A stretch of 64,000 nucleotides of DNA from CAYQQQ01 sp964420125 (GTDB lineage Bacteria; Actinomycetota; Acidimicrobiia; Acidimicrobiales; Microtrichaceae). The notes under the pieces are model-generated. The model saw only the letters and a list, made by a program, of their open reading frames with translations, had not been told where the DNA came from and ran no database searches. The translations under genes and the position numbers were made by a program. The stretch lies in the NCBI GenBank assembly GCA_964420125.1, contig CAYQQQ010000012.1, positions 62,001-126,000 of the forward strand. The letters are read 5' to 3'. Positions 12,388 through 20,546 of the stretch are shown here, in pieces; within the stretch, counting starts at the first letter, position 1, and the number at the start of each line of letters is the position of its first letter.

Positions 12388-13484
12388 CGGGAACCCGTGG
12401 CTCCACCCCGATCCGAGCGGAGCGATCCCGGCGACACCTCCACGATCTCGTCCACCTCGATTCCCTCCGGCAACGGTCCCGCGGTGGTGAGGAACGCCTG
12501 GCCCTCCGGCAGCGCCCTGACCAACGCCGCGCTGCGGACGGGGTCGAGCTCGCTGAACACGTCGTCGAGCAGCAGCACGGGCGGGCTACCGTGCTCCTGC
12601 TGCACCTCCCGGTGCGTCGCCAGCCTGAGCGCCAGAGCGAGGCAGCGCTGCTCTCCCTGCGACGCGTGGGTACGGGCCGGCAACCCGTTCAGCACGATGT
12701 GCAGATCGTCTCGGTGAGGCCCCACCAGGGTGACACCCCGACGGAGCTCGTCCCGGCGCGCCGTCACCAGCGCCTCGTGCAGATCGCCCTGCCAACTCGG
12801 CTCGTAGCGCACCTGCACGTCGTGCGCGCTGCCTCCGAGGTCCGCGTACGCGTGCTGCACTGCCGGCAGGAGCCGGCTGACGGTGCGCGAGCGCAGCTCG
12901 GCAAGTCGCGTCCCGGTCTCGGCCGCCTTCGCGTCCCACACCTCGAGGGTGATCCGTGCGGAGTCGTCAAGACGGCCACCGACCTGCTTCAGCAGAGCGT
13001 TGCGCTGGCGCAGCACCTTCTCCCACTCGACGCGGACGGCATCGTCCCGGGCCCGGATCGCCATCGCCGCGTCGTCCACCAGCTCCCGTCGCAGGGAAGG
13101 ACCGCCCTTGACCAGGTCGAGGTCGTCGGGGCTGAACACCGTGACACGAAGGGCCTCGCCGAGCGCGGCCGCACCCTGCACGCGCTGGCGGTTCAGCTGG
13201 ACGCGGTTGCGACCCGCACGTGCGATGTCGGTCTCGATCAGGACCTCCCGACCATCGCCGAGCACCTCCCCCCGGATGATCGCCCGATCCGCCCCGACCC
13301 GCACCAGGGCATCGACCGGTGCGTGGCGGAAGGAACGCAACGAGGACAGGTAGCCGATCGCTTCCAGGACGTTGGTCTTGCCGACCCCATTCGGCCCCCA
13401 GAGCACGCAGACCCCCGGGGGGCAGTCGAGCGTGGCGGCGTCGTAGGTACGGAACTGCTGCAGCCAGAGGGTGCGGACCCTCAC
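12384..13484 (-). CDS. recF: DNA replication/repair protein RecF
   Basis: The 366-residue SMC-like ATPase loads RecA at gaps with RecOR. It has Walker A GPNGVGKTNVLEAIGYL (near residue 32), the signature segment HASQGEQRCLALALRLA and Walker B LLLDDVFSELDP. The start GTG overlaps the dnaN stop as GTGA and the end overlaps DUF721, so dnaN, recF and DUF721 are translationally coupled. Length is normal. Confidence 0.97.
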   Translation of the reverse strand: MRVRTLWLQQFRTYDAATLDCPPGVCVLWGPNGVGKTNVLEAIGYLSSLRSFRHAPVDALVRVGADRAIIRGEVLGDGREVLIETDIARAGRNRVQLNRQRVQGAAALGEALRVTVFSPDDLDLVKGGPSLRRELVDDAAMAIRARDDAVRVEWEKVLRQRNALLKQVGGRLDDSARITLEVWDAKAAETGTRLAELRSRTVSRLLPAVQHAYADLGGSAHDVQVRYEPSWQGDLHEALVTARRDELRRGVTLVGPHRDDLHIVLNGLPARTHASQGEQRCLALALRLATHREVQQEHGSPPVLLLDDVFSELDPVRSAALVRALPEGQAFLTTAGPLPEGIEVDEIVEVSPGSLRSDRGGATGSR

Positions 13485-14572
13485 GACACCCGTACCGGCA
13501 TCAGCAGGTACAGGAAGTCGCTGGAATCGATGGATCGGAGCATCGCGGGCTTGAGGGCGTCGACGGTGTCGATCGAGACCTCTGCTCCCATCGTGACCTC
13601 GAGGCCGTCGAGGAGGTACTCGGGGTTGAAGGCCACCGTGAGGGGCGTTCCCTCGTACTTCGCGTCGAGCTCCTCGACCCCCTCGCCCACGTCCTGGGTG
13701 ATCGCACGCAGCTCGAGGAGATCCGGCTGCATCGACAACCGCACCGGCGACGTCTCCCGGGCCATGAGCTTCACCCGGCGGACCGCCTCTGCGAACGCGC
13801 CGCGCTCCACGATCATCCGGTTGGGCTGGGTCTGGGGGATCAAGCCCCGGTAGTTCGGGAACTCCCCCTCGATGAGCCGCGTCGACAGGTGCAGGGATCC
13901 GACCTCGAAGGTGACGTCGCGCTCTCCCAGCACCAGCGTCACCTCGGAGTCCTCGCCCAGAGCCCGGGCGACCTCGTTGAGCGCACGCGACGGCACGAGG
14001 ACCTGTTGGCCCTCCCTCAGCACCGCGGTGCCCGGCAGGTCCCGCACGGCGAGTCGGTACGAGTCCGTCGAGACCAGCCGGAGCCCTCCCTCCTCGGCAG
14101 CCATGAGGACCCCGGTGAGGATCGGCCGCGACTCGTCGCCCGAGGCCGCCTTGACCACCTGTCGCAGCCCCTCGGCGAGATGGGCGGATTGCAGCGTGAC
14201 CGACTCCCCCACCGGGGGTGCAGGCAGCGGGTACTCGTCGGCGGCGATGGCGTTCAGGAAGAACTCAGAACGGCCACCCGACAAGCGGGGTCGGTCGCCT
14301 GTCGCGTCCAGCTCGACGGCGCCGGGCCCGAACGATCGGGTGATGTCGGCGATGAGCTTCGCCGGCAGCACGCACACGCCGTCACCGGAACCGGCGACGG
14401 CGACCTCGGTGGTGATCGTGAGGTCGAGGTCGCTGCCCGTGACCTTCAGCACGTCGCCTTCGAGCGCCAGGCGAAGGCCCGACAGCACCGGCAGCGCTGC
14501 TCGTGTGGTCGAAGCCCGCCCAGCCAACGTGAGCGCTTCGACCAGGACGTCTCGTTCACATCGGAACTTCAC
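13481..14572 (-). CDS. dnaN: DNA polymerase III beta subunit (sliding clamp)
   Basis: The 363-residue clamp tethers polymerase III to DNA. It begins with MKFRCERDVLVEALTLAGRA and ends in SDFLYLLMPVRVS, which matches the usual YLIMPVR terminus that forms part of the partner-binding pocket. Three repeated clamp domains of about 120 residues fill the length. It follows dnaA on the same strand after 262 bp of non-coding DNA and overlaps recF by four bases. Confidence 0.98.
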   Translation of the reverse strand: MKFRCERDVLVEALTLAGRASTTRAALPVLSGLRLALEGDVLKVTGSDLDLTITTEVAVAGSGDGVCVLPAKLIADITRSFGPGAVELDATGDRPRLSGGRSEFFLNAIAADEYPLPAPPVGESVTLQSAHLAEGLRQVVKAASGDESRPILTGVLMAAEEGGLRLVSTDSYRLAVRDLPGTAVLREGQQVLVPSRALNEVARALGEDSEVTLVLGERDVTFEVGSLHLSTRLIEGEFPNYRGLIPQTQPNRMIVERGAFAEAVRRVKLMARETSPVRLSMQPDLLELRAITQDVGEGVEELDAKYEGTPLTVAFNPEYLLDGLEVTMGAEVSIDTVDALKPAMLRSIDSSDFLYLLMPVRVS

Positions 14573-14834
14573 CGTGTCTCGCTTTCCCCACCGCTGTTGC
14601 CGTGGATGTGGAACGAATGGCAGCAGTAGTAGGAGGTCCTGTGGATTGTGGAGAAACTAGCGCGGGCCTTGGCCCGCTTGGTCGCCGTCTCCACAGGTGT
14701 GCCACGGCCGTCCCCGTACCACGGCTGTAATTACACGATGGCCTGTGGACCGCCGATCGGGGTTGTGCATCCGAGGCCGTCGCGATCCCGCTCCCCTGGA
14801 CATCGCGATCCCCATCCCGCGCGCACCGACGTCA
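14573..14834. other. oriC: dnaA-dnaN intergenic region, candidate origin
   Basis: This position holds oriC in many actinobacteria. The 262 bp contain scattered TGTGGA cores (near 14607, 14640, 14647 and 14743) and one reverse core (TCCACAGG near 14690), but none is closer than two mismatches to the consensus box. GCTGTAATTACAC near 14725-14737 is the only AT-rich patch. The gene context supports an origin; the box quality does not. Confidence 0.4.
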
Positions 14835-16214
14835 TCAGCTGCCGCTGAGGATCTGCTGGATGAGGTTGGTCACGTCCTCGTAGGTCTTGCGCCGCTCCTT
14901 CATGAGCTTCGAGACCTTCTCGTAGGCATGGATCACCGTGGTGTGGTCGCGTCCTCCGAACTGCTTGCCGATCTGCGGATAGGAGAGGTCGGTGAGCTCC
15001 CTGCACACGTACATGCCGACCTGGCGGGCGTGGACGAGGTCTCTGGTGCGGCTCTTGCCCTGCAGTTGGGTGACCTCGAGGCCGAACATCTGCGCGGTGG
15101 CGTCCAGGATGATGCCGGAGGTGATCTGTCGCGGCTTCGACGAGTTCAGGATGTCCCCGAGGATCTCTCCGGCGAGGGGGACGGTGAGGTTGGCGTCGTT
15201 GAGCGCGGCGTAGGCGTTGACCCGGATGAGCGCTCCCTCGAGCTCGCGGATGTTGTAGGTGATGTTCTTGGCGATGAACTCCAGGACCTCCGGCGGCACG
15301 CGGGATCCGGACTGCTCCCCCTTCTTGCGGAGGATGGCGAGCCGCGTCTCGAAGTCCGGCGGTTGGATGTCGGTGATGAGACCCATCTTGAAGCGGCTGC
15401 GCAGGCGGTCTTCCAGTGTGGCGATGGCGTCCGGCGGCCGATCGGAGGAGAGCACGATCTGTCGCTGTGCGTCGTGCAGCGTGTTGAAGGTGTGGAAGAA
15501 CTCCTCTTGGAGCTGCTCCTTGCCTTCCATGAACTGGATGTCGTCGATCAACAGCACGTCGACCTTGCGGTACCGCTGCTTGAAGTCGGGCTGTGAGTTC
15601 TTGCGTATGGCGTCGACGAACTCGTTGAGCATCGTCTCGGTGGAGATGTACCGGACGCGGAACGTGGGGTAGTTCTCGCGGACGTAGTGGGCGATGGCCT
15701 GCAGGAGGTGGGTCTTGCCGAGCCCGGCGCCGCCGTACACGAACAGCGGGTTGTAGCTACGAGCGGGAGTCTCGGCCACGGAGAGCGCGGCGGCATGGGC
15801 GAACCGGTTCGAGGGCCCGATGACGAAGGACTCGAAGGTGTAGCGGCGCGGAGGGGGATCGTGCGGTGAACCTGCCGGCGACGACCGGAGGTCGAGCGCC
15901 TCTGGCGCGTCCGCTGCAGCGGGGTCGCGCTCGGATTCTGCCGGGAGCTCGATCTGCGGTTCGCCCGGCACCACCTCCAGCGTCACGTGGAGGTCGTGGT
16001 GGGCTGTGTCGTCGAGCACGGCCTCGATCAGGCCCACGTAGCGCTGCTCGATGCGCTGTCGGAGCAGTTGGCTGGGCACCGAGAGGGTCAGGATGTCATC
16101 GACGAGGTCCACGGCGAGGACGTCCTGGAAGGTGGACGCCCACACAGCCTCGCTGACCTGCTGTGCCAGCGCCTTGGCGGCGGTGTTCCACACATCTTCG
16201 GCTTCGATGCCCAC
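14835..16214 (-). CDS. dnaA: Chromosomal replication initiator DnaA
   Basis: The 459-residue AAA+ initiator opens oriC. Domain I begins EDVWNTAAKALAQQV, domain II is a short acidic/Pro linker, domain III has Walker A GGAGLGKTHLLQAI (near residue 160) and Walker B VLLIDDIQFMEG, and domain IV ends with the DNA-binding motif GGRDHTTVIHAYEKV. GTG 16214 is chosen because GGGAGG lies nine bases upstream; the in-frame ATG 16259 would place three DnaA-box-like sequences inside the coding region. Those boxes in the leader suggest autoregulation. It heads the dnaA-dnaN-recF-gyrBA series. Confidence 0.97.
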   Translation of the reverse strand: MGIEAEDVWNTAAKALAQQVSEAVWASTFQDVLAVDLVDDILTLSVPSQLLRQRIEQRYVGLIEAVLDDTAHHDLHVTLEVVPGEPQIELPAESERDPAAADAPEALDLRSSPAGSPHDPPPRRYTFESFVIGPSNRFAHAAALSVAETPARSYNPLFVYGGAGLGKTHLLQAIAHYVRENYPTFRVRYISTETMLNEFVDAIRKNSQPDFKQRYRKVDVLLIDDIQFMEGKEQLQEEFFHTFNTLHDAQRQIVLSSDRPPDAIATLEDRLRSRFKMGLITDIQPPDFETRLAILRKKGEQSGSRVPPEVLEFIAKNITYNIRELEGALIRVNAYAALNDANLTVPLAGEILGDILNSSKPRQITSGIILDATAQMFGLEVTQLQGKSRTRDLVHARQVGMYVCRELTDLSYPQIGKQFGGRDHTTVIHAYEKVSKLMKERRKTYEDVTNLIQQILSGS

Positions 16215-16239
16215 AGTTCGCACCCTCCCTGCACCCAAG

Positions 16240-16272
16240 CGATCCACAGGTGCATCCACATTCTGTGGAAAA
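16240..16272. promoter_or_regulatory. DnaA-box-like cluster in the dnaA leader
   Basis: Three 9-mers lie within 33 bp: CGATCCACA (16240-16248), GCATCCACA (16252-16260) and TGTGGAAAA (16264-16272; TTTTCCACA in reverse, one mismatch). They lie between the dnaA promoter candidate and the dnaA start, as expected for autorepression. Confidence 0.5.
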
Positions 16273-16352
16273 CGCTGCTCGCCACCCAGTCAGGGCGGTT
16301 CGGCGGGCTCCGACGGTGACGTGTGGCTCCCAGCGGGGAACACGTCCGGCGG

Positions 16353-16381
16353 AATCTAGCCACTCTCCTCACACGGGGCAA
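16353..16381 (-). promoter_or_regulatory. Candidate dnaA promoter
   Basis: On the minus strand TTGCCC (16381-16376), a 17-bp spacer and TAGATT (16358-16353) form a good sigma-70-type promoter. The predicted start is near 16346, giving a ~130-nt dnaA leader. Confidence 0.5.
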
Positions 16382-16512
16382 CCGGATCCGTGACAATGAC
16401 GCTGAGTAGCCGTTGCCCACCGATGTCAACGCGGAGAGTGAGGGATGGAGCGACGGGACGGAGAACCGGTCGCCCGTCCGGTCGTCGGAGGTCCGACGAC
16501 CACCGCGTGTGG

Positions 16513-16542
16513 TTGGCACCATCCAGCGTCGTCCTCTAGCGT
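16513..16542 (+). promoter_or_regulatory. Candidate rpmH operon promoter
   Basis: TTGGCA (16513-16518), an 18-bp spacer and TAGCGT (16537-16542) match the sigma-70 consensus well. The predicted transcription start falls at the inverted repeat 16547-16560, about 125 nt before rpmH. Confidence 0.55.
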
Positions 16543-16674
16543 TGTCAGTTGGGACCAACTCGGGCAGGAGCCCGATCAGCCACGAGCCTCCAACGGCTCG
16601 CTGGCACCGTGCACCCGGTCGCTGCGGTGCGCTCCTGCCGGCCATCCGAAACCCCGGTCCATCGTGGAGACGAC

Positions 16675-16809
16675 GTGAAGCGCACCTATCAGCCCAACAA
16701 CCGCCGCAGGGCCCGCAAGCACGGGTTCCGCCACCGCATGTCCGATCGCGCCGGCCGAGCCATCATCCGCAGCCGGCGCCGCAAGGGCCGTCACCGCCTG
16801 TCGGCCTGA
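16675..16809 (+). CDS. rpmH: 50S ribosomal protein L34
   Basis: The 44-residue, very basic protein (KRTYQPNNRRRARKHGFRHR) is the full-length L34. It starts at GTG 16675 with GGAG seven bases upstream. It leads the conserved rpmH-rnpA-yidD-yidC-jag-rsmG series that diverges from dnaA. Confidence 0.97.
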   Translation: MKRTYQPNNRRRARKHGFRHRMSDRAGRAIIRSRRRKGRHRLSA

Positions 16810-16822
16810 ACGGCGTCCGAGA

Positions 16823-17170
16823 GTGGACGCCGTTCGCCGCGTCCGAGGGCGCGGGGACTTCCGCATGCTGTCCAGATCCCCCCTGCGCGCCACCGCCGGT
16901 GCCGTGCGGGTGGCCCGGACCGACGCGCCCGTGGACGATCCCGATGCGGTGGCCGTGGCCTTCGCCGTCTCCCGGCGCCACGGATCGGCGGTGCGACGGA
17001 ATCGCATCCGGCGGCGCCTCCGGGCCGCCGCGGTGGAGCTGGTGCGCTCCGGCCTGGTCTCACCAGGCACCTACCTGATCAGCCCCAGGAACGAGTCGAG
17101 CGCGGAGATGCCCTTCGATGAGCTGCGCGGAGACCTGGCGGACGCACTTGGCAGGCTGGCCGGTGGCTGA
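16823..17170 (+). CDS. rnpA: Ribonuclease P protein component
   Basis: The 115-residue basic protein binds RNase P RNA and helps mature tRNA 5' ends. It carries the RNR signature in SRRHGSAVRRNRIRRRLRAA (residues 50-69) and the usual N-terminal start with a Phe/Arg-rich strand (RGRGDFRML). It starts with GTG 13 bp after rpmH and its stop overlaps the yidD start by 8 bases. Confidence 0.95.
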   Translation: MDAVRRVRGRGDFRMLSRSPLRATAGAVRVARTDAPVDDPDAVAVAFAVSRRHGSAVRRNRIRRRLRAAAVELVRSGLVSPGTYLISPRNESSAEMPFDELRGDLADALGRLAGG

Positions 17171-17420
17171 GCACGCAGCGACCCCTGCCTCCTCCGGAGC
17201 GGCTCGTGTGCTCTCCTGGCCGATCCGGATCTATCAGATGGCCCGTGCCGATCGCCCCTCGCCGTGTCGCCACGTCCCGAGCTGCTCGACCTACGCACTC
17301 GAGGCGCTGGAGGCCCACGGCGCGGGCAAGGGCGCATGGTTGGCGACGCGGCGGCTGCTGCGATGCCATCCCTGGGGCACCTCCGGCTACGACCCCGTTC
17401 CTGAGCGGAAGGCGAACTGA
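17163..17420 (+). CDS. yidD: Membrane protein insertion efficiency factor YidD
   Basis: The 85-residue protein has the family pattern SWPIRIYQMARADRPSPCRH, VPSCSTYALEALEAHG and LRCHPWGTSGYDPVP, including three conserved cysteines. YidD assists YidC-dependent membrane insertion. GTG 17163 fits the conserved N-terminus and overlaps the rnpA end. The stop TGA shares one base with the yidC ATG. Confidence 0.93.
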   Translation: MAEHAATPASSGAARVLSWPIRIYQMARADRPSPCRHVPSCSTYALEALEAHGAGKGAWLATRRLLRCHPWGTSGYDPVPERKAN

Positions 17421-18625
17421 TGTTCGAGACATTCTTCGATGCACTCGGCGCGGTGCTGAACTTCTTCTACTCCGCGGTTCCCACCGCTCTCGAGGAGTCG
17501 ATCGGCTTCGGGATCGCGATCATGGGCCTCACGGTCCTCGTGATGGTCCTCATCACTCCCCTCACCGTGAAGAGCACCAGGTCGATGCTGCAGATGCAGC
17601 GCCTCCAGCCGGAGATGAAGCGCATCCAGGAGAAGTACAAGAACGACCGGGAGCGGATGAACCAGGAGCTCATGGCCTTCTACCAGGAGCACAAGATCAA
17701 CCCGCTCGGAGGCTGCCTGCCGATCGTGGCGCAGATGCCGGTGTTCATCGTCATGTACCAGCTGCTGCGAGGCCTGACCACCCGGCCGGGTGGCCTCGGC
17801 ACGGGAGTGGGCCACATCGCCGGCCAGACCGGTCTGGGCGATCCGTTGACGCCCTGGGTGTACACCGATCAGTTCTTCCAGCCCCAGCACCTGAACCCCG
17901 ACACGACCATGTACAAGGCGCTCGCCGGCACCAACGACATGAACTTCCTGGGGATGGACCTCGCCCTCACGCCGAGCCAGGCGCTGAAGACGGGGCTCCT
18001 GATCGCAGTGCCGTACTTCCTTCTGCTGGCGATCATGCTGGTCACCGGGATCGTCCAGAACCGCCAGCTCCAGGCCCGCAACACCTCGGGCAACGTGAAC
18101 CCGCAGCAGCAGGCGATCATGAAGTTCATGCCGTTCTTCCTGCCGGTGTTCTCCTTCGGATTCCCGGCGGGCCTGGCACTCTACTGGTGCACGCAGAACC
18201 TGTGCCGGATCGGGACGAACCACTACATCACCAAGAGCGTCTACTCGAAGGAGCACGAGGCCCGGGCGAGCTCCGGATCGAACCGCCCGGAGACGTCCGA
18301 TGCGACGTCTACCAAGAGCACGGCATCTGCGAAGAAGAAGGCGGGCGATCCGGGTCGGGGGTCGAGCCCTGGCGACAACGGCGCCAGTCGGTCCGGCTCC
18401 AAGGGCTCGGGAGCGAAGAAGACGGCGAGGAAGGCGGAGTCCGGTTCCAAGGGGTCTGCAGCGGAGAAGGCCAAGCCGGACGACAAGGGACCAGGCAAGA
18501 GCGTGCGCAGCCAGAAAGCGCACGAGAAGGCGACAGGGCAGCGCACCTCTGGCTCGACGACATCGAGCTCGGGGCGGCGCTCAGGTGAGCGACGCGGCGG
18601 CCCGCGTGCAGGAAAGGGTGACTGA
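17420..18625 (+). CDS. yidC: Membrane protein insertase YidC
   Basis: The 401-residue insertase inserts membrane proteins alone or with Sec. The first helix (residues ~33-52) precedes the cytoplasmic hairpin STRSMLQMQRLQPEMKRIQE, followed by the conserved PLGGCLPIVAQMPVFIVMYQ helix and two further membrane segments; the last is PFFLPVFSFGFPAGLALYW. This is the short five-helix Gram-positive form without the large periplasmic domain. The final ~115 residues are a Lys/Ser/Gly-rich basic tail, probably ribosome-contacting. It is translationally coupled to yidD. Confidence 0.95.
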   Translation: MFETFFDALGAVLNFFYSAVPTALEESIGFGIAIMGLTVLVMVLITPLTVKSTRSMLQMQRLQPEMKRIQEKYKNDRERMNQELMAFYQEHKINPLGGCLPIVAQMPVFIVMYQLLRGLTTRPGGLGTGVGHIAGQTGLGDPLTPWVYTDQFFQPQHLNPDTTMYKALAGTNDMNFLGMDLALTPSQALKTGLLIAVPYFLLLAIMLVTGIVQNRQLQARNTSGNVNPQQQAIMKFMPFFLPVFSFGFPAGLALYWCTQNLCRIGTNHYITKSVYSKEHEARASSGSNRPETSDATSTKSTASAKKKAGDPGRGSSPGDNGASRSGSKGSGAKKTARKAESGSKGSAAEKAKPDDKGPGKSVRSQKAHEKATGQRTSGSTTSSSGRRSGERRGGPRAGKGD

Positions 18626-18626
18626 C

Positions 18627-19568
18627 GTGGAATGGGTGGAGACGACGGGCAAGACGGTCGAGGAGGCGCTGGAAGAGGCGCTGGACCAGCTGGGGATCGC
18701 TGGTGATGATGCCGAGGTGGAGATCCTGGAGGAGCCTCGCCCGGGGTTGTTCGGCCGGCTCCGGGGCTCGGCGAGGGTGCGGGCGAGGGTGCGACCCACG
18801 GCACCACGACCGAAGCAGGAGCGGCGCCGCCGGGGAGGGCGCAAGGAGCGCGAGGGGCCCGGCGCGTCGAGCGGCGACTCCAAGGCATCGAGGGGTCGGA
18901 AGTCCGATGGGGAGGAAGCCCGGAAGGGACAGCGGGATCGGGCCGGGTCCCGCGGCGAGCGGGTCGAGGCGGGAAGCGCTGGTCGAGGGGGCCGAGATCG
19001 TTCCGGTGGTGCGCAGGAACGACCGCAGCGGGACGAGGACCCCTCCTCGGAGGAGCCATCGAAGCCCAGCTCGTCACGAGTCGAGGACAAGGAGCGAGAC
19101 ATGATGCCTGAGGCCGAGCAGCGTGAGTCAGGTGAGGTCTTCCTCTCCGGACTACTGGAGGCCATGGACCTGGAGGGTTCGGTGTCGAGCTCGCTCGACG
19201 AGAACGGGATCCTCCGCTTCGAGGTGACGGGTTCGAACCTCGGTCTGTTGATCGGCCCGGGGCTGGCGACGCTCGATGCGGTGCAGGAGGTCTGTCGCAA
19301 CGCCATCCAGCGCCAGGCTGCCGGGCGGGAGTACGGGAAGGTCGAGCTCGACGTCGCCGGTGCGCGCACGGAGCGCAAGCGCGCCTTGGAGGAGTTCACC
19401 CGCGCGGAGGCGACCCGCGTCCTCGACACCGGCGACGACGTGATCTTCGACGTGATGTCGCGCAGCGACCGCAAGATCGTCCACGACGTCATCTCGGAGT
19501 TCGAGGGCCTGCAGACCGAGTCGGTCGGGGAGGACCCGCGGCGACGCGTCGTCCTCCGGCGTGCCTGA
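18627..19568 (+). CDS. jag: Jag/KhpB RNA-binding protein
   Basis: The 313-residue protein has an N-terminal Jag_N domain (WVETTGKTVEEALEEALDQL), a long low-complexity basic/acidic linker (~60-165), a KH domain (LLIGPGLATLDAVQEVCRNA) and a C-terminal R3H domain containing RKIVHDVI. KhpB proteins bind many RNAs and influence cell elongation and division. GTG 18627 starts 1 bp after the yidC stop, with GGAAAGG upstream; an earlier GTG (18618) abuts this site too closely. The linker is far longer than in Firmicute Jag. Confidence 0.9.
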   Translation: MEWVETTGKTVEEALEEALDQLGIAGDDAEVEILEEPRPGLFGRLRGSARVRARVRPTAPRPKQERRRRGGRKEREGPGASSGDSKASRGRKSDGEEARKGQRDRAGSRGERVEAGSAGRGGRDRSGGAQERPQRDEDPSSEEPSKPSSSRVEDKERDMMPEAEQRESGEVFLSGLLEAMDLEGSVSSSLDENGILRFEVTGSNLGLLIGPGLATLDAVQEVCRNAIQRQAAGREYGKVELDVAGARTERKRALEEFTRAEATRVLDTGDDVIFDVMSRSDRKIVHDVISEFEGLQTESVGEDPRRRVVLRRA

Positions 19569-20271
19569 GCTCCCCGAGATCAACGGCGAGGTGGGCGAGG
19601 CCTCGAGTGGTCCCACGGACAGGGGTGCGTCCGGCGACGCGGTTCCGGTCGCGCTCGAACCGCTGGCGGTCGTGCTGGCTACGGCGCAGCGACGTGGACT
19701 CCTCGGAGGGAACGTGGTCGAGCACCTCCACCACTCCGAGGGGTTCGTCGAGCTGATCGTGCAGCGGAGCGCCGGGCCTCTGAGCCGGTCGCCGTACCTG
19801 GACCTCGGATCTGGTGGGGGCGTTCCCGGGTTGGTGGTGGCTGTGCTCTTGCCGGGTCGAGTGGCGGTGCTGGTGGACGCATCCCTCCGCAGGTGCCGAT
19901 TCCTGGAGTGGGCCGTCGAGGAGCTCGGGATGACCGGGCGGGTGCGGGTGGTCCACGGACGGGCTGAGGAACTGGCACGCGGTCCGTTGCGGGAGACCTG
20001 CGGCTTCGTCACCTCCAGAGCGTTCGGCCCCCCCGCAGCCACCGCAGAGTGCGCCCGTGGATTCCTGCTGCCGGGTGGCTGTGCGGTGATCAGCGATCCG
20101 CCGACGGGCGACAGCCGTTGGCCGTCGACCGCGCTGGCGGACTTGGGGTACGGCCCCGCGGAGCACCGGGACGCGGGTGGCCACCGCTTCGTCGTCCTCG
20201 AGGCCGTTGGCTCCTGTCGCGAGGATGTGCCGCGACGAGACGGCCTTCCGGGTCGCCGCCCGCTGTTCTGA
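19561..20271 (+). CDS. rsmG: 16S rRNA (guanine-N7) methyltransferase RsmG
   Basis: The 236-residue SAM-dependent enzyme methylates the 530 loop of 16S rRNA. The SAM motif is YLDLGSGGGVPGLVVAVLLP (near residue 80), followed by VLVDASLRRCRFLEWAV and TSRAFGPP. GTG 19561 overlaps the jag stop. Length is normal. It is the last gene before the parS region. Confidence 0.92.
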   Translation: MPELPEINGEVGEASSGPTDRGASGDAVPVALEPLAVVLATAQRRGLLGGNVVEHLHHSEGFVELIVQRSAGPLSRSPYLDLGSGGGVPGLVVAVLLPGRVAVLVDASLRRCRFLEWAVEELGMTGRVRVVHGRAEELARGPLRETCGFVTSRAFGPPAATAECARGFLLPGGCAVISDPPTGDSRWPSTALADLGYGPAEHRDAGGHRFVVLEAVGSCREDVPRRDGLPGRRPLF

Positions 20272-20291
20272 TCCGTCGCAGAGATCGCAGC

Positions 20292-20307
20292 TGTTCCACG
20301 TGGAACA
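20292..20307. promoter_or_regulatory. parS: parS site 1
   Basis: TGTTCCACGTGGAACA is a perfect 16-bp palindrome matching the actinobacterial ParB-binding parS site. It lies 255 bp before parA. Confidence 0.92.
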
Positions 20308-20389
20308 TCGACCTGGTGCGTGCTCCCGACCAGCTCACGGAACCGAGGGCGCACCCACGTTCTGCATCCGGGTCGTGCTCGGGGCGAGG

Positions 20390-20405
20390 TGTTCCACGTG
20401 GAACA
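20390..20405. promoter_or_regulatory. parS: parS site 2
   Basis: An identical copy of the 16-bp palindrome lies 98 bp from the first, 142 bp before parA. I found no third perfect copy in the window. Confidence 0.92.
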
Positions 20406-20546
20406 CGGCGTCGAGCCCGGCCGGGACGCGCCAGCGTGGCGAGGGTGCTTGACCGAGGGCATCCGAGCGGGAAGGATGAGGCCGAGCTCCCTGCGCCTGC
20501 GGCACGTCGTCGCCGGTTGCGCGGGTTCCCGAGCGAGGGAGAACCC

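Larger units (their letters stand above)
16215..16674. other. dnaA-rpmH divergent intergenic region
   Basis: This gene-free stretch of 460 bp carries divergent promoters. It contains DnaA-box-like sequences near dnaA, a dnaA promoter candidate at 16353-16381, an rpmH promoter candidate at 16513-16542 and an inverted repeat AGTTGG-GA-CCAACT at 16547-16560. No small gene is apparent. Confidence 0.6.
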
